Positions 13,301 through 28,300 are shown, counted from the stretch's first letter. The stretch is DNA of 64,000 bases from Physella acuta (GCF_028476545.1 NW_026731872.1:1396001-1460000), one strand, 5' to 3'. The notes: a model not told the origin generated them from the sequence alone. Numbers and translations are program-made.

Positions 13301-16300
13301 CATGAACCAGAACCAGCCCAAATGAACCAGAACCAGCCCACATGAACCAGAACCAGCCCACATGAACCAGAACCAGCCCACATGAACCAGCCCACATGAA
13401 CCAGCCCACATGGACAAGAAACAGCCCACATGAACCAGAACCAGCCCACATGAACTAGCCCACATGAACCAGAACCAGCCCACATGAACCAGAACCAGCC
13501 CACATGAACCAGCCCACATGAACCAGAACCAGCCCACATGAACCAGAACCAGCCCACATGAACTAGCCCACATGAACCAGAACCAGCCCACATGAACCAG
13601 CCCACATGAACCAGAACCAGCCCACATGAACTAGCCCACATGAACCAGAACCAGCCCACATGAACCAGAACCAGCCCACATGAACCAGCCCACATGAACC
13701 AGAACCAGCCCACATGAACCAGAACCAGCCCACATGAACCAGAACCAGCCCACATGAACCAGAACCAGCCCACATGAACCAGCCCACATGAACCAGAACC
13801 AGCCCACATGAACCAGAACCAGCCCACATGAACCAGAACCAGCCCACATGAACCAGCCCACATGAACCAGAACCAGCCCACATGAACCAGCCCACATGAA
13901 CCAGAACCAGCCCACATGAACCAGAACCAGCCCACATGAACCAGAACCAGCCCACATGAACCAGAACCAGCCCACATGAACCAGAACCAGCCCACATGAA
14001 CCAGCCCACATGAACCAGAACCAGCCCACATGAACCAGCCCACATGAACCAGCCCACATGAACCAGAACCAGCCCACATGAACCAGCCCACATGAACCAC
14101 CAGAACCAGCCCACATGAACCAGCCCACATGAACCAGCCCACATGAACCAGAACCAGCCCACATGAACCAGCCCACATGAACCAGAACCAGCCCACATGA
14201 ACCAGAACCAGCCCACATGAACCAGAACCAGCCCACATGAACCAGCCCACATGAACCAGAACCAGCCCACATGAACCAGCCCACATGAACCAGAACCAGC
14301 CCACATGAACCAGAACTAGCCCACATGAACCAGAACTAGCCCACATGAACCAGCCCACATGTACCAGCCCACATGAACCAGAACCAGCCCACATGAACCA
14401 GAACCAGCCCACATGAACTAGCCCACATGAACTAGCCCACATGAACCAGAACCAGCCCACATGAACCAGAACCAGCCCACATGTACCAGCCCACATGAAC
14501 TAGCCCACATGAACCAGAACCAGCCCACATGAACTAGCCCACATGAACTAGCCCACATGAACCAGAACCAGCCCACATGAACCAGAACCAGCCCACATGA
14601 ACTAGCCCACATGAACTAGCCCACATGAACCAGAACCAGCCCACATGAACCAGAACCAGCCCACATGAACTAGCCCACATGAACTAGCCCACATGAACCA
14701 GAACCAGCCCACATGAACCAGAACCAGCCCACATGTACCATAACCAGCCCACATGAACCAGAACCAGCCCACATGAACCAGCCCACATGAACCAGAACCA
14801 GCCCACATGAACCAGAACCAGCCCACATGAACCAGAACCAGCCCACATGAACCAGAACCAGCCCACATGAACCAGAACCAGCCCACATGAACCAGCCCAC
14901 ATGAACCAGAACCAGCCCACATGAACCAGAACCAGCCCACATGAACCAGAAGCAGCCCACATGAACCAGAACCAGCCCACATAAACCAGAACCAGCCCAC
15001 ATGAACCAGAACCAGCCCACATGAACCAGCCCACATGAACCAGAACCAGCCCACATGAACCAGCCCACATGAACCAGCCCACATGAACCAGAACCAGCCC
15101 ACATGAACTAGCCCACATGAACCAGAACCAGCCCACATGAACCAGCCCACATGAACCAGAACCAGCCCACATGAACCAGAACCAGCCCACATGTACCAGC
15201 CCACATAAACCAGAACCAGCCCACATGAACTAGCCCACATGAACCAGCCCACATGAACCAGAACCAGCCCACATGAACCAGAACCAGCCCACATGAACCA
15301 GAACCAGCCCACACGAACCAGCCCACATGAACCAGAACCAGCCCACATGAACCAGAACCAGCCCACATGAACCAGAACCAGCCCACATGAACCAGAACCA
15401 GCCCACATGAACCAGAACCAGCCCACATGAACCAGTCCACATGAACCAGAACCAGCCCACATGAACCAGAACCAGCCCACATGAACCAGAACCAGCCCAC
15501 ATGAACCAGAACCAGCCCACATGAACCAGAACCAGCCCACATGAACCAGAACCAGCCCACATGAACCAGAACCAGCCCACATGAACCAGAACCAGCCCAC
15601 ATGAACCAGAACCAGCCCACATGAACCAGTCCACATGAACCAGAACCAGCCCACATGAACCAGCCCACATGACCCAGCCCCTAGAAACCAGAACATACGT
15701 ACAGCTGTGTTTTGCACTTGTCCACTTGTCTGCTGGGGGCAGGGTACAGCACTGTGAGACAGCTGGTTGGGGCAGGGTACAGCACTGTGAGACAGCTGCT
15801 GGGGGCAGGGTACAGCACTGTGAGACAGCTGGTGGGGACAGGGTACAGCACTGTGAGACAGCTGGCAGGGTACAGCACTGTGAGACAGCAACTGCGTGAG
15901 ACCTAGCAGTTCTAAATCCACTTGCTCAACCCATCCTATTGAAGTTGATCTCTAAACAAACATTGCATTAAAAACGTTTTTAATAGCAATAGGAGAAAAT
16001 GATTTTCTTTAAATATATATTACTATGCTACTATTTGAATAACCATAAAGAAAAGCGTGGGTCACTTAAGTATCTATCTACTTTATGGTCGTTCACAAAT
16101 AAATGTTTACACCAGATCCTCAAAATAAGATGGTCGGACAAAATATCAAATAAGGACCTGTGGCAAAACAAAAACAACAGCCCATAGATACGGACATCCA
16201 AGCCCGTAAATGGGGGATGGTTTGGACATACCACGAGAAGGGAAGAAGATAATATTCCATAGAAAACTATGGACTGGAATCATGAACAGTGTTTCTCCCA

Positions 16301-19300
16301 GACTTTTTTCTCCATGGGGGCAGTTGAAATTATATTGGGGGGGGGGGGGGGAATGACGACAACACTGTTAAATGTATATATTTTCTATATAATTCCATTT
16401 CGTTCCGGAGGGGGGGGGGGGCGGAAGACTTGTATGTGTAGCTAGACTGACCTTGAGTGTGAAGCTAGACCAGTGGCGGAACTAGAAAAAAAGGGCCACC
16501 CCGCAAAAAAAAATAATTGTAGCCTCCCCATGAAGTAAGTAAAGTTCCCTTTTCAAACCTGACGGTCTCTGGGGCAAGTGAAGTAGAGTTCACTTGTTTC
16601 TGTGACCTCAGCATATGAAGAGATAGTGTGGTCAGCACTATGCCCAGCCGCCTTTACTTTCCCTAACGTGAGTTAGGTACCCATCAGAGTTGGGTGGACT
16701 CAGGGATGGTCTAGTGACTTGAACCCGGATTCGAACTCGATACTTACGGGTTAGCAGTCCAGCTCTCTACCGCTAGACCACTCCGTCCCTTATATATATA
16801 TATAGGAGGGGGGGGCTACAAACACAAAATACAAACATGGGATACTCATTGCTGGCCTGTTAGGATTTTGAAAAAAAAAGTTGTTTTTTTTCAATTAAAA
16901 CAATTTACAACATGTCATGTGTGTAGGTGCATTAGTCTGTTTTATTTTTTTAATTAAGTTTGAAAATCAGTTTAATTTTATCTCTGCTACAAGACCTATT
17001 AAACTCTGGGCGGTCAAAAGAATATAAAACATGAAAGCTTTGTATAAGTAATGGTGTCTCGCGTTATGTTTATTTTTTTGTTTTTTTTGTGTATTCATAT
17101 TATTCATTTTAAATACATTTCCTTTAAATTTAAATACAATGTCATTCTTTAGTAAGTAATTTATTATAAAATAATAATTAAGAGAAGTAATTGCTTTTTT
17201 ATTTGTTTTGTACAAATCTATTAATTAAAAGGAGCTTATGAGCACCCCTATTTGACTATTTAAAAAAGGGAGTTAAGTCATGGAAGTGGTTTGAACGTAT
17301 GCTTATCTTTGATAAGTTTGATTGTAGGAGAAAGAGGACTCGGCTTTCACAGTGGTTTTAAAAAACAAAGGGTAAAAGAATATACAAGAGCGTGGGGTGG
17401 TGTCTATAGAAGAAAGATAATCCAACCGCAGCAAAAGGAATCTTTTTTCAAAACAACCATCAAGTCAAAAATGCAAGAAAATAATTTTTTTGTAAACTAT
17501 AAAAAAAATTATTGTGGTCGGCTGAGGGCCCCTAAATGGCGTGGCCCCCCCACCCCCCTGGCGGCACTGTAGTTCCCCTGTAGTTCCACACCTTGAGTGT
17601 GGCGAGACTGACCTTGAGTGTGGTGAGACTGACCTTGAGTGGAATGAGCTGCTCAAGTCTATTCATGTCTGGCTCGTGATTTAGAATCAACTCTCTGACC
17701 TTTGACCTTGCTGTGCTAATGTCCTGTCCTAAATTCTCAGCAATTTGTCCAGCATCTGGTCCAGTTGACCTCTGCTCCAGCTCCAGTACACTGGCCTGAA
17801 AGCAACCAATCACAGTACTACATGACATCATACACTCAACCAATCACAGTACTACATGACATCATACACTCAACCAATCACAGAACACAGTACTACATGA
17901 CATCATACACTCAACCAATCACAGTACTACATGACATCATACACTCAACCAATCACAGAACACAGTACTACATGACATCATACACTCAACCAATCACAGT
18001 ACTACATGACATCATACACTCAACCAATCACAGAACACAGTACTACATGACATCATACACTCAACCAATCACAGTACTACATGACATCATACACTCAACC
18101 AATCACAGAACACAGTACTAAATGACATCATACACTCAACCAATCACAGTACTACATGACATCATACACTCAACCAATCACAGAACACAGTACTACATGA
18201 CATCATACACTCAACCAATCACAGTACTACATGACATCATACACTCAACCAATCACAGAACACAGTACTACATGACATCATACACTCAACCATCACATTA
18301 TGAAAAACCTTTTGTTTCATTCAATATTCAACAATAGTTCTAATAGAAAAAATGGCCTCCTACCATCCAATGCCAGAAAACAGATTTCTTTTCCTTCCAT
18401 TCAAGTAAATGTTGCAGGGATCTCATCTCAGCTTCAAGGTCAACCAGCAGCTAAAAATAGACATTTGCTTATGAAACAACAACTCTCCTCAGGTTTAGAC
18501 ACTGGCCAGGAATAATCATACACATCTGCTTTATCCATACACATCTGCTTCATCCATACACATCTGCTTCATCCATACACATCTGCTTTATCCATACACA
18601 TCTGCTTCATCCATACACATCTGCTTCATCCATACACATCTGCTTCATCCATACACATCTGCTTCATCCATACACATCTGCTTCATCCATACACATCTGC
18701 TTCATCCATACACATCTGCTTCATCCATACACATCTGCTTCATCCATACACGCCTGCTTCATCCATACACATCTGCTTCATCCATACACATCTGCTTCAT
18801 CCATACACATCTGCTTCATCCATACATGCCTGCTTCATCCATACACATCTGCTTCATCCATACACATCTGCTTCATCCATACACATCTGCTTCATCCATA
18901 CACATCTGCTTCATCCATACATGCCTGCTTCATCCATACACATCTGCTTCATCCATACACATCTGCTTCATCCATACACATCTGCTTCATCCATACACAT
19001 CTGCTTCATCCATACACATCTGCTTCATCCATACATGCCTGCTTCATCCATACATGCCTGCTTCATCCATACACATCTGCTTCATCCATACATGCCTGCT
19101 TCATCCATACATGCCTGCTTCATCCATACACATCTGCTTCATCCATACATGCCTGCTTCATCCATACATGCCTGCTTCATCCATACATGCCTGCTTCATC
19201 CATACACATCTGCTTCATCCATACATGCCTGCTTCATCCATACACATCTGCTTCATCCATACATGCCTGCTTCATCCATACATGCCTGCTTCATCCATAC

Positions 19301-22300
19301 ATGCCTGCTTCATCCATACACATCTGCTTCATCCATACATGCCTGCTTCATCTATACATGCCTGCTTCATCCATACATGCCTGCTTCATCCATACACATC
19401 TGCTTCATCCATACATGCCTGCTTCATCCATACACATCTGCTTCATCCATACATGCCTGCTTCATCCATACATGCCTGCTTCATCCATACACATCTGCTT
19501 CATCCATACATGCCTGCTTCATCCATACATGCCTGCTTCATCCATACACATCTGCTTCATCCATACACATCTGCTTCATCCATACACGCCTGCTTCATCC
19601 ATACATGTCTGCTTCATCCATACACATCTGCTTCATCCATACATGCCTGCTTCATCCATACATGCCTGCTTCATCCATACATGCCTGCTTCATCCATACA
19701 CATCTGCTTCATCCATACATGCCTGCTTCATCCATACACATCTGCTTCATCCATACATGCCTGCTTCATCCATACATGCCTGCTTCATCCATACACATCT
19801 GCTTCATCCATACATGCCTGCTTCATCCATACACATCTGCTTCATCCATACATGCCTGCTTCATCCATACATGCCTGCTTCATCCATACATGCCTGCTTC
19901 ATCCATACACATCTGCTTCATCCATACATGCCTGCTTCATCTATACATGCCTGCTTCATCCATACATGCCTGCTTCATCCATACACATCTGCTTCATCCA
20001 TACATGCCTGCTTCATCCATACACATCTGCTTCATCCATACATGCCTGCTTCATCCATACATGCCTGCTTCATCCATACACATCTGCTTCATCCATACAT
20101 GCCTGCTTCATCCATACATGCCTGCTTCATCCATACACATCTGCTTCATCCATACACATCTGCTTCATCCATACACGCCTGCTTCATCCATACATGTCTG
20201 CTTCATCCATACACATCTGCTTCATCCATATATGCCTGCTTCATCCATACATGCCTGCTTCATCCATACACATCTGCTTCATCCATACATGCCTGCTTCA
20301 TCCATACACATCTGCTTCATCCATACATGCCTGCTTCATCCATACATGCCTGCTTCATCCATACACATCTGCTTCATCCATACATGCCTGCTTCATCTAT
20401 ACATGCCTGCTTCATCCATACATGCCTGCTTCATCCATACACATCTGCTTCATCCATACATGCCTGCTTCATCCATACACATCTGCTTCATCCATACATG
20501 CCTGCTTCATCCATACATGCCTGCTTCATCCATACATGCCTGCTTCATCCATACATGCCTGCTTCATCCATACATGCCTGCTTCATCCATACATGCCTGC
20601 TTCATCCATACATGCCTGCTTCATCCATACATGCCTGCTTCATCCATACATGCCTGCTTCATCCATACACATCTGCTTCATCCATACACATCTGCTTCAT
20701 CCATATATGCCTGCTTCATCCATACATGCCTGCTTCATCCATACATGCCTGCTTCATCCATACATGCCTGCTTCATCCATACATGCCTGCTTCATCCATA
20801 CACATCTGCTTCATCCATACATGCCTGCTTCATCTATACATGCCTGCTTCATCCATACATGCCTGCTTCATCCATACACATCTGCTTCATCCATACATGC
20901 CTGCTTCATCCATACATATCTGCTTCATCCATACATGCCTGCTTCATCCATACATGCCTGCTTCATCCATACATGCCTGCTTCATCCATACATGCCTGCT
21001 TCATCCATACATGCCTGCTTCATCCATACATGCCTGCTTCATCCATACACATCTGCTTCATCCATACACATCTGCTTCATCCATATATGCCTGCTTCATC
21101 CATACATGCCTGCTTCATCCATACATGCCTGCTTCATCCATACACATCTGCTTCATCCATACACATCTGCTTCATCCATACATGCCTGCTTCATCCATAC
21201 ATGCCTGCTTCATCCATACATGCCTGCTTCATCCATACATGCCTGCTTCATCCATACACATCTGCTTCATCCATACATGCCTGCTTCATCCATACATGCC
21301 TGCTTCATCCATACACATCTGCTTCATCCATACATGCCTGCTTCATCCATACATGCCTGCTTCATCCATACATGCCTGCTTCATCCATACATGCCTGCTT
21401 CATCCATACATGCCTGCTTCATCCATACATGCCTGCTCCATCCATACATGCCTGCTTCATCCATATATGCCTGCTTCATCCATACATGCCTGCTTCATCC
21501 ATACGCATCTGCTTCATCCATACACATCTGCTTCATCCATATATGCCTGCTTCATCCATACATGCCTGCTTCATCCATACACATCTGCTTCATCCATACA
21601 TGCCTGCTTCATCCATACATGCCTGCTTCATCCATATATGCCTGCTTCATCCATACATGCCTGCTTCATCCATATATGCCTGCTTCATCCATACACATCT
21701 GCTTCATCCATACATGCCTGCTTCATCCATATATGCCTGCTTCATCCATACACATCTGCTTCATCCATACATGCCTGCTTCATCCATATATGCCTGCTTC
21801 ATCCATACATGCCTGCTTCATCCATATATGCCTGCTTCATCTACCATATGTACCTGTAGTAACCTGTCAGGGTTTTTTAGCAGATAAACTTGTGCAGCAG
21901 TTAAATGGTCCCAGCCAACTTGTAAGCTAAGTCCTGCTGTATGCTGAGCTATCTGTTGGGTTAGATCAAACTACATTAACAGAAAAGCACAATGACCTAC
22001 AAAAGTGACAAGCATGATGACCTAGAAAACAGCATGATGACCTAGAAAAGTGACAAGCAAGATGACCTAGAAAACAGCATGACCTAGAAAAGTGACAAGC
22101 AAGATGACCTAGAAAACAGCAAGATGACCTAGAAAACAGACAAGCATGATGACCTACAAAAGTGCCAAGCAAGATGACCTAGAAAACAGCAAGATGACCT
22201 AGAAAACAGACAAGCATGATGACCTACAAAAGTGCCAAGCAAGATGACCTAGAAAACAGCAAGATGACCTAGAAAACAGACAAGCATGATGACCTACAAA

Positions 22301-25300
22301 AGTGACAAGCAAGATGACCTAGAAAACAGCAAGATGACCTAGAAAACAGACAAGCATGATGACCTACAAAAGTGACAAGCAAGATGACCTAGAAAACAGC
22401 AAGATGACCTAGAAAACAGACAAGCATGATGACCTACAAAAGTGACAATCAAGATGGCCTAGAAAACAGCAAGATGACCTAGAAAACATACAAGCATGAT
22501 GACCTACCTTATTTGTGAGAATTGCCAGTTCTTGCTGTAGACCATACAGCCTACGCCATGCTAGCCTCAGTTTACCACACAAAAGAAGATGTTGGCCCAT
22601 TTTTTCATGGGGTAACAAATCTCTTGATGGAGCAACTTTTTCATCTCTTGATGGAGCAAATCTTTCATCCTGTAATTATAATATTTCATGACATCATCAA
22701 AGGTGAATATGTTTTCAGAAGCTAGGCCTGTGCTCACGCAAGTTACCAGCTAGACCTGTGCTAATCCAAGTTACCAGCTAGACATGTGCTCACCCAAGTT
22801 ACCAGCTAGACCTGTGCTCACCCAAGTTACCAGCTAGACCTGTGCTAATCCAAGTTACCAGCTAGACCTGTGCTCACCCAAGTTACCAGCTAGACCTGTG
22901 CTCACCCAAGTTACCAGCTAGACCTGTGCTCACCCAAGTTACCAGAAGCTAGACCTGTGCTCACCCAAGTTACCAGAAGCTAGACCTGTGCTCACCCAAG
23001 TTACCAGCTAGACCTGTGCTCACCCAAGTTACCAGAAGCTAGACCTGTGCTCACCCAAGTTACCAGAAGCTAGACCTGTGCTCACCCAAGTTACCAAAAG
23101 CTAGACCTGTGCTCACCCAAGTTACCAGCTAGACCTGTGCTAATCCAAGTTACCAGCTAGACCTGTGCTCACCCAAGTTACCAGCTAGACCTGTGCTCAC
23201 CCAAGTTACCAGAAGCTAGACCTGTGCTCACCCAAGTTACCAGAAGCTAGACCTGTGCTCACACAAGTTACCAGCTAGACCTGTGCTCACCCAAGTTACC
23301 AGAAGCTAGACCTGTGCTCACCCAAGTTACCAGCTAGACCTGTGCTAATCCAAGTTACCAGCTAGACCTGTGCTCACCCAAGTTACCAGAAGCTAGACCT
23401 GTTATCACCCAAGTTACCAGAAGCTAGACCTGTGCTCACCCAAGTTACCAGAAGCTAGACCTGTGCTCACCCAAGTTACCAGAAGCTAGACCTGTGCTCA
23501 CCCAAGTTACCAGCTAGACCTGTGCTCACCCAAGTTACCAGAAGCTGGACCTGTGCTCACCCAAGTTACCAGAAGCTGGACCTGTGCTCACCCAAGTTAC
23601 CAGAAGCTAGACCTGTGCTCACCCAAGTTACCAGAAGCTAGACCTGTGCTCACCCAAGTTACCAGAAGCTAGACCTGTGCTCACCCAAGTTACCAGCTAG
23701 ACCTGTGCTCACCCAAGTTACCAGAAGCTAGACCTGTTTTCAACTAAGTTACCAGCTAGACCTGTGCTCACCCAAGTTACCAGCTTGACCTGTGCTCACC
23801 CAAGTTACCAGAAGCTAGACCTGTGCTCACCCAAGTTACCAGAAGCTAGACCTGTGCTCACCCAAGTTACCAGAAGCTAGACCTGTGCTCACCCAAGTTA
23901 CCAGAAGCTAGACCTGTGCTCACCCAAGTTACCAGCTAGACCTGTGCTCACCCAAGTTACCAGCTAGACCTGTGCTCACCCAAGTTACCAGAAGCTAGAC
24001 CTGTGCTCACCCAAGTTACCAGCTAGACCTGTGCTCACCCAAGTTACCAGCTAGACCTGTGCTCACCCAAGTTACCAGAAGCTAGACCTGTGCTCACATA
24101 AGTTACCAGAAGCTAGACCTGTGCTCACCCAAGTTACCAGCTGGACCTGTGCTCACCCAAGTTACCAGCTAGACCTGTGCTCACCCAAGTTACCAGAAGC
24201 TAGACCTGTGCTCACCCAAGTTACCAGAAGCTAGACCTGTGCTCACCCAAGGTACCAGCTAGACCTGTGCTCACCCAAGTTACCAGAAGCTAGACCTGTG
24301 CTCACCCAAGTTACCAGAAGCTAGACCTGTGCTCACCCAAGTTACCAGAAGCTAGACCTGTGCTCACCCAAGTTACCAGCTAGACCTGTGCTCACCCAAG
24401 TTACCAGCTAGACCTGTGCTCACCCAAGTTACCAGCTAGACCTGTGCTCACCCAAGTTACCAGAAGCTAGACCTGTTCTCACCCAAGTTACCAGAAGCTA
24501 GACCTGTGCTCACCCAAGTTACCAGAAGCTAGACCTGTGCTCACCCAAGGTACCAGAAGCTAGACCTGTGCTCACCCAAGTTACCAGCTAGACCTGTGCT
24601 CACCCAAGTTACCAGAAGCTAGACCTGTGCTCACCCAAGTTACCAGAAGCTAGACCTGTGCTCACCTAAGTTACCAGAAGCTAGACCTGTGCTCACCCAA
24701 GTTACCAGCTAGACCTGTGCTCACCCAAGTTACCAGCTAGACCTGTGCTCACCCAAGTTACCAGAAGCTAGACCTGTGCTCACCCAAGTTACCAGAAGCT
24801 AGACCTGTGCTCACCCAAGTTACCAGCTAGACCTGTGCTCACCCAAGTTACCAGCTAGACCTGTGCTCACCCAAGTTACCAGAAGCTAGACCTGTGCTCA
24901 CCCAAGTTACCAGCTAGACCTGTGCTCACCCAAGTTACCAGCTAGACCTGTGCTCACCCAAGTTACCAGAAGCTAGACATGTGAAATTTTCTTATCTTTT
25001 ATGTGCCAACAAAAGTTCTTACCTGAAGAAGCTCCACATCTAATGGATTTGACCTTGTATAAATAATGTCTTCAATCAGGTTTGTTTTGTGAATCAGCCA
25101 GCCCAGCACTAACAAAAGTTGTCTGCTAGAACCTGACAAGACAAAATTTGTCTGCTAGAACCTAACAAAAGTTGTCTGCTAGAACCTGACAAAAGTTGTC
25201 TGCTAGAACCTGACAAAAGTTGTCTGCTAGAACCTGACAAGACAAAAGTTGTCTGCTAGAACCTGACAAAAGTTGTCTGCTAGAACCTGACAAAAGTTGT

Positions 25301-28300
25301 CTGCTAGAACCTGACAAAAGTTGACTGCTAGAACCTGACAAAAGTTGTCTGCTAGAACCTGACAAGACAAAAGTTGTCTGCTAGAACCTGACAAGACAAA
25401 AGTTGTCTGCTAGAACCTGACAAAAGTTGTCTGCTAGAACCTGACAAAAGTTGTTTGCTAGAACCTGACAAAAGTTGACTGCTAGAACCTGACAAAAGTT
25501 GTCTGCTAGAACCTGACAAGACAAAAGTTGTCTGCTAGAACCTGACAAAAGTTGTCTGCTAGAACCTGACAAAAGTTGTCTGCTAGAACCTGACAAAAGT
25601 TGACTGCTAGAACCTGACAGAAGTTGACTGCTAGAACCTGACAAATGTTGACTGCTAGAATCTGACAAAAGTTGTCTGCTAGAACCTGACAAAAGTTGTC
25701 TGCTAGAACCTGACAAAAGTTGTCTGCTAGAACCTGACAAAAGTTGTCTGCTAGAACCTGACAAAAGTTGTCTGCTAGAACCTGACAAAAGTTGTCTGCT
25801 AGAACCTGACAAAAGTTGTCTGCTAGAACCTGACAAGACAAAAGTTGTCTGCTAGAACCTAACAAAAGTTGTCTGCTAGAACCTGACAAGACAAAAGTTG
25901 ACTGCTAGAACCTGAGAAGACAAAAGTTGACTGTTAGAACCTGACAAGACAAAAGTTGTCTGCTAGAACCTGACAAATGTTGACTGCTAGAACCAGACAA
26001 GACAAAAGTTGTCTGCTAGAACCTAACAAAAGTTGACTGTTAGAACCTGACAAGACAAAAGTTGTCTGCTAGAACCTGACAAATGTTGACTGCTAGAACC
26101 AGACAAGACAAAAGTTGTCTGCTAGAACCTGACAAAAGTTGTCTGCTAGAACCTGACAAAAGTTGACTGCTAGAACCTGACAAGACAAAAGTTGTCTGGT
26201 AGAACCTGACAAAAGTTGTCTGCTAGAACCTGACAAAAGTTGTTTGCTAGAACCTAAAAAGACAAAAGTTGTCTGCTTAAACCTGACAAGACAAAAGTTG
26301 TCTGCTAGAACCTGACAAGACAAAAGTTGTCTGCTAGAACCTGACAAAAGTTGTCTGCTAGAACCTGACAAGACAAAAGTTGACTGCTAGAACCTGACAA
26401 GACAAAAGTTGTCTGCTAGAACCTGACAAGACAAAAGTTGACTGCTAGAACCTGGCAAACGTTGTCTGCTAGAACCTGACAAGACAAAAGTTGTCTGCTA
26501 GAACCTGACAAGACAAAAGTTGACTGCTAGAACTTGACAAGACAAAAGTTGTCCACTAGAACCTGACAAAAGTTGCCTGCTAGAACCTGACAAATGTTGA
26601 CTGCTAGAACCAGACAAGACAAAAGTTGACTGCTAGAACCTGACAAGACAAAAGTTGTCTGCTAGAACCTGACAAAAAATGTCTGCTAGAACCTGACAAG
26701 ACAAAATTTGTCTGCTAGAACCTGACAAAAGTTGTCTGCTAGAACCTGACAAAAGTTGTCTGCTAGAACCTGACAAAAGTTGTCTGCTAGAACCTGACAA
26801 GACAAAAGTTGACTGCTAGAACCTGACAAGACAAAAGTTGACTGCTAGAACCTGACAAGACAAAAGTTGACTGCTAGAACTTGACAAGACAAAAGTTGTC
26901 CACTAGAACCTGACAAAAGTTGCCTGCTAGAACCTGACAAATGTTGACTGCTAGAACCAGACAAGACAAAAGTTGACTGCTAGAACCTGACAAGACAAAA
27001 GTTGTCTGCTAGAACCTGACAAAAAATGTCTGCTAGAACCTGACAAGACAAAATTTGTCTGCTAGAACCTGACAAAAGTTGTCTGCTAGAACCTGACAAA
27101 AGTTGTCTGCTAGAACCTGACAAAAGTTGTCTGCTAGAACCTGACAAAAGTTGTCTGCTACAACCTGACAAAAGTTGTCTGCTAGAACCTGACAAGACAA
27201 AAGTTGACTGCTAGAACCTGACAAGACAAAAGTTGTCTGCTAGAACCTGACAAAACAAAAGTTGACTGCTAGAACCTGGCAAACATTGTCTGCTAGAACC
27301 TGACAAGACAAAAGTTGTCTGCTAGAACCTGACAAGACAAAAGTTGTCTGCTAGAACCTGACAAGACAAAAGTTGACTGCTAGAACCTGGCAAACGTCTG
27401 CTAGAACCTGACAAGACAAAAGTTGTCTGCTAGAACCTGACAAGACAAAAGTTGACTGCTAGAACTTGACAAGACAAAAGTTGTCCGCTAGAACCTGACA
27501 AAAGTTGCCTGCTAGAACCTGACAAATGTTGACTGCTAGAACCAGACAAGACAAAAGTTGTCTGCTAGAACCTAACAAAAGTTGTCTGCTAGAACCTGAC
27601 AAGACAAAAGTTGACTGCTAGAACCTGGCAAAAGTTGACTGCTAGAACCTGACAAAAGTTGTCTGCTAGAACCTGACAAGACAAAAGTTGACTGCTAGAA
27701 CCTGACAAAAGTTGACTGCTAGAATCTGACAAAAGTTGTCTGCTAGAACCTGACAAAAGTTGACTGCTAGAATCTGACAAAAGTTGTTTGCTAGAACCTG
27801 AAAAGACAAAAGTTGTCTGCTTAAACCTGACAAGACAAAAGTTGACTGCTAGAACCTGACAAGACAAAAGTTGTCTGCTAGAACCTGACAAGAACAAAGT
27901 TGTCTGCTAGAACCTGACAAGACAAAAGTTGACGGCTAGAACCTGACAAGAACAAAGTTGTCTGCTAGAACCTGACAAAAGTTGTCTGCTAGAACCTGTC
28001 AAAAGTTGTCTGCTAGAACCTGACAAGACAAAAGTTGACTGCTAGAACCTGACAAGACAAAAGTTGTCTGCTAGAACCTGACAAGAAAAAAGTTGTCTGC
28101 TAGAACCTGACAAGACAAAAGTTGTCTGCTAGAACCTAGCAAACGTTGTCTGCTAGAACCTGACAAGACAAAAGTTGTCTGCTAGAACCTGACAAAAGTT
28201 GTCTGCTAGAACCTGACAAATGTTGACTGCTAGAACCAGACAAGACAAAAGTTGTCTGGTAGAACCTGACAAAAGTTGTCTGCTAGAACCTGACAAGACA

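Noticed and set aside
7331-15921. Many minus-strand ORFs of 60-711 codons reading HVGWFWFMWAG
   Set aside because: They are frame-shadows of a 14/20-bp minisatellite inside a TEDC1 intron, open in all three frames with no independent start or family.
16727-16790. A functional tRNA gene
   Set aside because: A and B boxes are present, but the cloverleaf is not maintained and a SINE body follows.
18826-21930. 1034-, 988- and 890-codon plus-strand ORFs rich in HPYMPASSIH
   Set aside because: All three frames of a 19-bp repeat are open. The array is intronic and antisense to TEDC1, and the repeat-free tail has no protein character.
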